Assembly: GCA_963995525.1 (NCBI GenBank)
Contig: OZ023207.1
Location: 30,299,118-30,363,117, forward strand
Length of the DNA: 64,000 bases
Direction of reading: 5' to 3'
Origin: Escarpia spicata
Lineage: Eukaryota; Annelida; Polychaeta; Sabellida; Siboglinidae
The notes beneath the pieces are model-generated. The model ran no database searches, had not been told where the DNA came from, and saw only the letters and a list, made by a program, of their open reading frames with translations. This document shows positions 1 through 9,400 of this stretch, in pieces; position 1 is the stretch's first letter, and each line of letters opens with the position of its first letter. Both the position numbers and the translations under genes were made by a program.

Positions 1-215
1 CATCGCACGCACGCACGCACGCACGCTCACACGCACACACACACGCACACGCACACTCACACGCACACACACATACACATACACAAACAAACACATACAA
101 ACGCACACACATTCACACATACACACATACAATACACACACGTACATACACAACCAAACGCACACACACTTAAACGTACACACACAAACACACACACACA
201 CACACGTTTCTAACT
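1..215. repeat. CA-rich microsatellite in the intron before CCP exon 1
   Basis: Runs of ACGC, CA and ACACAT units fill the first 215 bases, right up to the acceptor of the first visible CCP exon. A similar CA tract precedes the orphan CCP copy near 22.4 kb, so the flank was probably duplicated with that exon. Confidence 0.9.
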
Positions 216-240
216 ACGATGTATCGTTACACATTTCCAG

Positions 241-429
241 TGATCACGTGTCACACCATTAAAATGTCCAAGGGTGAGGCGTACAATGATACATCTTGTA
301 CATCTGGCAAGAAAAACTACAACGATACCTGTGACGTGTCGTGCACACTCGGCTACAACCTCACTACCCATGATAGCGTACACAGGTGTACAGAAAATAG
401 CAACTGGACTAACCCGGTCACGTGCGAAC
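241..429 (+). CDS. CCP module exon 1 (six-cysteine type)
   Basis: Acceptor TTTCCAG precedes 241 and donor GTAAGT follows 429; 189 nt, phase 1-1. It encodes one CCP module starting ITC and ending VTCE. It has six cysteines rather than four: an extra pair lies between the first and second canonical cysteines (NDTSC and NDTC). Several N-glycosylation sequons (NDTS, NDTC, NLTT, NWTN) are visible. Its closest relative in the window is the damaged copy at 22485-22673. It is not the start of the gene, because the acceptor implies upstream exons outside the window. Confidence 0.85.
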
Positions 430-3400
430 GTAAGTTATATATACCAAACATAATATCATGTATCTCGTATACAAAGGGGTGCCCGGCTTTGCCCTGAAAT
501 ATCGATAATATCAGTGCAATGGGTGACAGGTGGATAAATGCAAAAAACGTATATAAACAATGTTACGACGTGTCCAATGCCCATGATGTGGGAAGCTTAA
601 TCAGCCTTTATTCCTTGCAATAAAAGCTAAATATATTTAGTAGCGACACACTGTAGACCTGCAGTGAAGGTGATACCTTGTGACGTTTTGACATAAACGA
701 CATTTAGATATTGTTTTTTGTAAATGTTGAGTACAAAGGTTCCACATCCGATCATATCCTGTTACTCTGTCCGCCAGTTCGTAGGACGTCATTTTAAGGC
801 ACAATAACCACAACAAATCTATCTCGAATGATAGATAGGGTGTATATGTTGTGTTCGCTTGGTGACTAGAAATTATACTTGTTCTATGTACTAATGTTCA
901 CAACATTAAAACACGTAGTATATTCCAAATTGTTCATAAATTAGTTAATATAATGCTCTTCAGACTATATTAACTTTGTTGAAGAAATATTGCCGGCAAA
1001 ATATCATCAATATCAGTAGAACGAACACCGAATTAAACTTCTTAGTTTACGATACAATATGAATAATTTTGATGCAACACAGAATGACACACAATTCGTA
1101 TATGGTTTACAGTCATAAAATGTGATGCGCTACTGGATGATGGACACGGATACTACACGAATGACACATGCACTACGCGAGAACAAATATACAATGACCA
1201 ATGTACACTCGAGTGCCAACTGGGCTACATACTCGACGGCAATCCGGTGAAGACGTGTCAACTGGACGGACATTGGAACTCCACTACTCGGTGTATTGGT
1301 AAGTGTCAACTGGACGGTATACTCAGTTGTGAAAGGGAGAAGATGTTTCAACTAGACGGAAACTGAAAATCTTCCTCGCGATGCGTTGGTAAACCAATGT
1401 TTTCCGTCTAGTTCATACAAATGATTTTTGACGAAATGTTCAATATAACTGCGTTTTCACGCAACAGGCATCGGCGGACGTTCCCATGCATATATGGTCA
1501 ATATACAATCGTACGCACGCACGTACGCACGCACGCACACACTCACACACACACATCTCCATTTCTCCACACGCAACGAAAACAGACGTTCGTGTGAACA
1601 ATATATTTACACGTACACACGCACAGACGCACTCACGCATACGCATAATCAAACATACAAACGTATACGCATATACGAATAAGTGCATACGCACATAAAT
1701 TCATACACATGCATACACGCACACATGCATACAAATATACATATGTTTACACACGCAGACGCTTGTGCATACGCAAACACTCATATACATAGAGGCACGC
1801 ACACACGCACGCACGCACACACAACACCCATACACATAAACACTCACACACACACACACATACACACACACGCACACATACCCGCACACACACACGCCTA
1901 CACATCTATATTGTATGTGTCTTATTGCGATCGTATGCCGCAGTGCGTCTATGTCCGGCTGTCAACGCCTCAGTCCACTCCCGACTCGTGTCCGGCGCCC
2001 CGCCTTACTCACCCAACAGTGTGCTGCTCTACAAATGCGACGTTGGCTTTGAACTGACCAGCGGTCACTTGCAGCGGTCGTGCAGATTGGATGGACTATG
2101 GAGCGGAGAAACTCCTCAGTGTACAGGTGAGTTGGTTTTGTGACGTCTTGTGACGTAAAATGCTTTGTTTTCTCGTGCGCTGTTGCGTTATTGTATGTGC
2201 AACATTTGTCTATATCATATTATGTGTATATCATAGATACATATCTATAATTTTGACATTTCCCTGAAGACCACTGTTCTCCTCAAAAGCATCAACAGGT
2301 TGATCACATGTCATACCATTTAGAATGTGAACACCTGCAAATGTTGAGTTTATAATTATTCGGGAAAAATCAGTATAAACTGATGATATTCACATCCTTA
2401 CTAAAACAACAAATTTGTCATCCTCGTTATTTATATCTATCCGTTTGCTCCTAGACTGTTGAAGAGGAAATGTATTAATTCAACTTAACTACACACTTAC
2501 AAATGTTGTAGCGATAAAGTGTCCCGTGTTGGCGTCACCGAAGTACACGGAAGTTGTGCGCGGCGACCCGAGTGAGAATCGTTTCAACGAAACGATAGTG
2601 TACAATTGCGCTAATGGCCACGAACTGATCGCGGGAGATCTGTCGACGACGTGTCTCAGTAGCAAGACGTGGTCCGGAGAAACTCCCGTCTGCCGAAGTA
2701 AGCTGGCTTCCACTAATAACGATGCGCCTCCAAATAATAATAATGATTTGTTTTGTGTTAAAGCATTACTAATGATATAAACATAAACAAAATCGTGTTG
2801 CTACTCTTTGATATACAACGCAACGGTTGTTTTGTTACGGCAGATACGTTGCAACATCAGCTGTATTCTCACATTAATATGCCACCTAACCAGCTCAACA
2901 TATCATTCTCGCATGGACATATGACCTGCCGACAACAATTCATTATTATAATACCACATTATAATGTTGTATTACTAACACAAAATTATGGTGTTAGCAT
3001 ATAACATGAATTATTATATAATACTTTAGCAATAACGATTGGATTTGTCGATTGACTGAGCTATTCTCGAAGTTGTTTATATTGATTTTATTACGTTTCT
3101 TGCTTGTTAATTTGTAATAAATTCGCCCTCTCTTACATCTGCAATCTGTCTTTGTTGGTGTATCCATATGCAATTTCTGAAGATCAAATTCCACTTGTTG
3201 TGATTATGAATGTACGAAAGTGCGCACGTGCTTCTCTTATCTATTCCAGTCGTGTCATGTGGTCCCCCGGCGCCCGTGGCACATGCCCTTGTCAGCACGA
3301 CAGACGACGCCTACCTGACAAACGTCACGTACGAATGTCGTCCCGGCTTCAAGCGAGAGGCGGCCGGAGAATGGACGCGGCGGTGTCAGGCAGACAAACG

Positions 3401-6400
3401 ATGGAGCGGAACCCCGCCGGCGTGCGCTGGTAAGGCCAACTAATATAAACGTGTGAGTTCATTCGATTTACCACGCAAGATTACACATAAACATGCCACA
3501 CAAGAAGGAACAGCAAAACTAATGTAATAGCATGTCGTAAAGTATCCATGTTGTATTTGTTCTACACGAAAGAGTGACTTTCTGAAATATATGTTAAAAT
3601 AGTAAGCTACATACATGTTTCTATTACGCCACAGCGCGTTGACTTCCACCCACTACGATGAAACTACATGGGTTTATTATTAATTAAAGCAGCTTACACA
3701 TACATTTCCATTGCTCATGTCACATCGACACATTTCTTGAATATACATATTCACATACAAGGAAACAGACGTCGTTTCCTGTTATGGTTATATCGCCTTT
3801 TTATTTTACTACAACATCTGAATTATCATAACGTTTCAATATATGTGATTGTGTGCACTTGTGGTGGGCAGAAATTATCTGTAAGTCTCCGCCAACCATC
3901 CCCGCCACATCGTTGACTACCGACGGAGTGCGAGTCAATGACACAGCGACCTATTCGTGTCTGGCCGGCCACAGACTGCAAGCCGGCAATCTCACCAAAG
4001 TGTGTGACGACGGCGGCCTGTGGAACAATGAAGACCCTGTTTGCATTGGTAAGTTTAAAAGATGACCAACTGGATTTCAATGACTTTCATAAAATATAAA
4101 AAATATGTTGTATAATCGCTTTATTTTTAAGTACAGTAGCTATTTCACGTAACAACCGTTGACCTACAAAAGTAGCACTATTAAACAAGGCTTAATAATA
4201 GCCAATTAACTAAAATTTAATTAAAGCTGCTTACATAACTGGTTTAGATCGACAGGAATCCAGTGTCATCATGTTCACGTTTGCAATACGTTAGCTGAGC
4301 AAATATGTAATATTATGGAGTTGATTTGACAACCAAAAGTACGTAGTTTGTATTTGTATAAACTGATTTTGGAGAGTACAATTTACAAAGGCCAATTGCG
4401 CGTAATCGTTCAGCGTAATCAAGAGAGACTTCTAATCTAGAAAATAAGGTAACTTATTTTGGGCAAGAATTAAATTAGGAAATAGTTTTTTTGATTACTT
4501 TAACAACATTACTTATAAAAGTTGAACAAACAAGCCAGCAAGTCGAAATAGATACCACGTAGAAAATGTTCACAATATATGTGTGTATATGTATGTATAT
4601 GTGTCTATACGTATATGTACATATGTATGTATGTGTATACATATACATGTAGGTATATATAAATATTTGTCAGGGGTAAATTTACACAAAAGTCAATGAG
4701 TTATTGACGTATTTACCCCCTTCAAACATTGTGTATTCTCACTTGTATTATAGTTAAACTTTTTTGGTTGTGGTGTATATATATTGTTGCCAATGTTCTG
4801 AATAAACGTTCATTCGTTCATTCATTCATAAAAATGTACATGAAATGTGATGAGACAAAAATCGAACTGCAGGGGCAAATTGTCATACAAAGTAGTCATA
4901 TGGCATATCTAAAACAATTTAACTAACTGACACCGCTTAACGTCGTACTCGGTTTTCTACAGAGGTGCACTGCGGATTGCCGCTAGAAGTCGTCAATGCC
5001 AACTGCACGATGCACAATGGCGACATTGTTGGCGGGAAAGTTGTTTACTCCTGTTACCATGGTTACGAGCGGTTGTCAGGCGTTGGGTTCAGCCGGTGTG
5101 AACTGAATGGCGAATGGACGAGACCTTCACTGGCTTGCGAAGGTGCGACACATTGCTCATTTGAGTGTATTTTATAGGTTTCAATGTTTTATATTTAGTC
5201 TATTTGTCCTGTTGTGTGGCGTGTGTGTGTGGTGTTTTTAGTGTCCATGGTGTGAGTGTGTATGGTGTGCGTTTGTGTGCGTGGATTGTGTGTTGTGTGT
5301 TGTGTGTTGTGTGTTGTGTGTTGTGTGTGGTGTGTGGTGTTGTGTGTGGTGTGTGTGGCGTGTGTGGTGTGTGTGTGGTGTGTATGGTGTGTGTGGTGTG
5401 TGTGGTGTGTGTGTGGTGTGTGTGGTGTGTATGGTGTGTGTGGCGTGTGTGGTGTGTGTGTGGTGTGTATGGTGTGTGTGGTGTGTGTGGTGTGTGTGGT
5501 GTGTGTGGCGTGTGTGGTGTGTGTGTGGTGTGTATGGTGTGTGTGGTGTGTGTGTGGTGTGTGGTGTGTGTGTGGTGTGTATGGTGTGTGTGGTGTGTGT
5601 GGTGTGTGTGGTGTGTGTGGTGTGTGTGGTGTGTGTGGTGTGTGTGGTGTGTGTGGTGTGTGTGGTGTGTGTGGTGTGTGTGGTGTGTGTGGTGTGTGTG
5701 GTGTGTGTGGTTCATGGTGTCCATGGTGTCCATGGTGTCCATGGTGTCCATGGTGTCCATGGTGTCCATGGTGTCCATGGTGTCCATGGTGTCCATGGTG
5801 TCCATGGTGTTCATGGTGTTAGTGTGTATGGTGTATGTCTTGTGTTGCATGTATTGTATATAAATAACTTGCATGTTTAAATTCATCAAAAATATTGTAT
5901 TTTAGAAGTACGACAATCTGAAGTATCACAATAACTAGATAAGCACAATTCGGTCACACTATTGTTTACCAATGAAAACCGTTTTCCATTAGTCGTAATG
6001 TTGTGTCACCAGAAGTAACTTGCGGAGCGCCGCCACCAATGAAAAATGCCTTCACGAATGACGGCTGCGTGCGCAGGGGCTGTGACGTCACCTACAGCTG
6101 TGATATCGGCTACGAGGGCACGCCCGGACAGTCTCACTGCACGGTCGACGGACACTGGACTCATGTGTCCATAAGTTGTGAAAGTACGGATAAATACTTG
6201 TACGAAATGAAGTACCAACTTTAAGCTGTTGCATAGGCCACTTTATAAATATGCATCAATCATATCTGACTTACCGGCTTTTCCTTTTGATTTTATATTC
6301 GTTGATATTGTATAAATGTAAATGTAAATTTATGTAATATACTTCTTAATTTGTGTGAATAGCTAATTATAATAATGATAAAGTTATGTCCTGGTGGTGC

Positions 6401-9400
6401 AACATATCATTTCTTTAAAATAACACGATAAAGGTACACAATTATTGCCATTTTATTTTAAATGGCATTAAAAAGACAAAGACAATGGGCTAACAGATTA
6501 CCAAATTACAATGAATAATTGCATTACCGACTGTCATAGGGATTCGGTGTGGCGAAGTGGCCGGCGTCGGCAGTGAGGTGGAGACACAGACAGGCGTCTA
6601 CTACGAAGACGTCGTCACCATGCAGTGTCTGCCCGGCTACCACAGAGTGAGGGGCAGTCAACTGAGGACGTGTCTCGGTGGAGGGGCGTGGTCAGGAACA
6701 CCTCTCGTGTGTCAACGTACGTTAATATATGTCCAAATAGTTATTTTCCAGAAGGACAGTGGTGTATTTATGCAACAAATATAAGTGCTGTGTAACGTAC
6801 TAGGAATGGTGTACACATTCCTACGTTGACCTTCTGCAACACAATATTGTTTAATAAAACACACACCAGGTATTACAATTATATTGTGGTTTTGAAATGT
6901 TTATTAATAAGCGACTGTATATACCCTTAACCAATAACGTTGTTATAATAATAGCAATGCTAATAATGGTAATGATAATATTAATAATAATAACAATAAC
7001 ATTTACAATACTACTACTAATAATAATAATACACTTTATTTTAAAATTAACACATTGTTCAAGGATGTTTGCAATTTACCAAAAATGCGAATATTTAAAT
7101 AATGTATAATAATTATTAAACCTCCATTAAATGAAAGTGTGCTAAACAAAGCTTAAATGAGAAAACGTATAATTCAGTATATATATAACATCGACATATA
7201 AAACAAATAATAAATTGGATAAATATATAAATCAAAATAGGAATGAATAGATAGTCGTAACGATATACAAATATGACATATGTTTAAATTAGTAGCAATG
7301 AAAAATGTTGCGAAATATGGAGTACAACATTGTACATAATGTTTTAATAATTAACTTTAAATCTTATTGCATGGTTGCAGAAACTATATGTCGGGCGCCG
7401 GGAAACGTCGTCGGAGGTGTACTTTCAGTGGGAGATCTGACAGTCGGGGCGACGGTCACGTATCGACCTCAGTACGCATATCGTCACGTCAGCGGTGATT
7501 TGACTCGGTCTTGCGGTGAAGACGAGCTGTGGGGTGGAGAACACCCAGCGTTTGAAGGTGGTTTGATCACACAGACTATCTGATTTGTATTGATTAGTTT
7601 GCTGTGATCAGTCACCAGAGCGGTTGACTTGGTTGAAAGGAGGGGGTAGTCAGCGCGACCCCTCCAAGCAGGGGGAGTGTAGTTCCGCTTCAGGGAAGAT
7701 GTATTTAATTGGGTGATTTTGTGTGAGTGCAGTTGGGGGTATAAAGAAAGGTGCAGTTAAATAACTATTCGGATCCTGCTATAGCCGGTCGAAAACGCAT
7801 TCTTCCAATTCAGCCACACTACCTGCCTGAACACAAAGGCATGTTCTGCATTTGGTGCACACTAATATAGTATATTTATTTATAATTCGTATACGCTAAC
7901 GTGTGTTCACTTTTACGACTTCTTAACGTATCTAGGTCAAAGTCGTCGTACTGCAAACATGTTTGACGAACCGTTAAATATTTGTTTTCAGAAATCACTT
8001 GTCCTGCAATTCAAACCAGTGAAGAATCGAACGTTAAATTCTACACCGATGGCGTTGTCGTGGGATCAAAGATGTCTTACTCCTGCGCTGCAGGCCACAA
8101 CCACACAGCTGTAGACGCCACCTGTGAATGTAAACTCACAGGCAACTGGAGTTGTGATGCGCCGACTTGTACAAGTGAGTAGAGAAACGGTTCACAATGT
8201 ATGTTTGATTTGTTATTCACTGAACAATCTCTAATTACCTGTCCTTCACGAGTTAGTTACTTATATCAGTGAGTAACGAAACACCTCGAAGGTCATTTTC
8301 GGTGTGTCTTTGACTAAACAAACGTTTAGGGTCTGTACATATATGGGTTGTTTATTACTTAGCTTGCGTACTTGCACGTGTACAGCTCGCGGCTCGACAA
8401 AAACTCGCCAGACCCCTCTGTCTTCGCCTCTCCTTGCTCCAGTGCCCCATGTCAACCTAATAACCTTCAATTCTTCTTCCATTTTTCTTCGACGGGAAGC
8501 TGGATTTTCTACTTTAAGAGATATATGTAACATCTTCAAATCGTTCGTCAGAAAAACGCCTGCATGTATTCATATGGGCATGCATGTTTACACGTACTTG
8601 AGTGTATACATGTATGGACGTATGCGCGTGTTTGTACAGTTCTATTGAACACACTGCGATTGATGGCATATTTCGATGATTGCTTTAAGAAGTGACATGT
8701 GGACAGCCTCCATCCGTGCACAATGCCCTGAGCGAGACGACCGGGACAAGATACCTGGACAGAGCGACGTATACGTGTGAGTCCGGCTACTACCGCGAAG
8801 GTCCTCACTTGACACTCGTCTGTAGCAAAGAAGCGACCTGGGAAGGCGAAGACGTCGTGTGCACAGGTAAAACAAACCGCTTCCATTCGATCCGTTAATA
8901 GTGCGTTTCAAGGTAGTAGTCAAACTAACAGTTTTTTGATTGCGTTATTAGGATGGCAAATATTAGAAATAAAACATTGCCACTACCACAGAACCGCAGG
9001 CATTGGACACATTTGTATGTATACACACATATATATATATATACCGCTGTATATTATATACATGGTTATCTTGCATTGTATCATGTATATTGTTGCCAAT
9101 GTTTGAATAAACGAATCAACCATTCAATATCCCATAACACTCTCTCAATCTTAATGTTGTTCGTACTTTTTACTCTCTAACAACCTAGGCTAATGTGTTC
9201 CATGCTCTCTTTCTAAGTCTTTCAATATTTCACATGTGCCCTTTTTAGTACTGTATCACCTATTATTAGTTTCCGAAGCTTCTCCATGACTATTTGGTTT
9301 CGCGACTCCCCTTCATCCTTCTAAGATGAAAACTTTGCTACTCGTAATATTTTATTTATGATACGTTTACTTCAATATACAATTACGCTGTCATTTCTCC

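Noticed and set aside
5165..5889. Overlapping open frames of about 190-230 codons on both strands
   Set aside because: They follow from the 9-bp repeat period; composition is only Val/Cys/Gly/Met or His/Thr, with no splice or start context.
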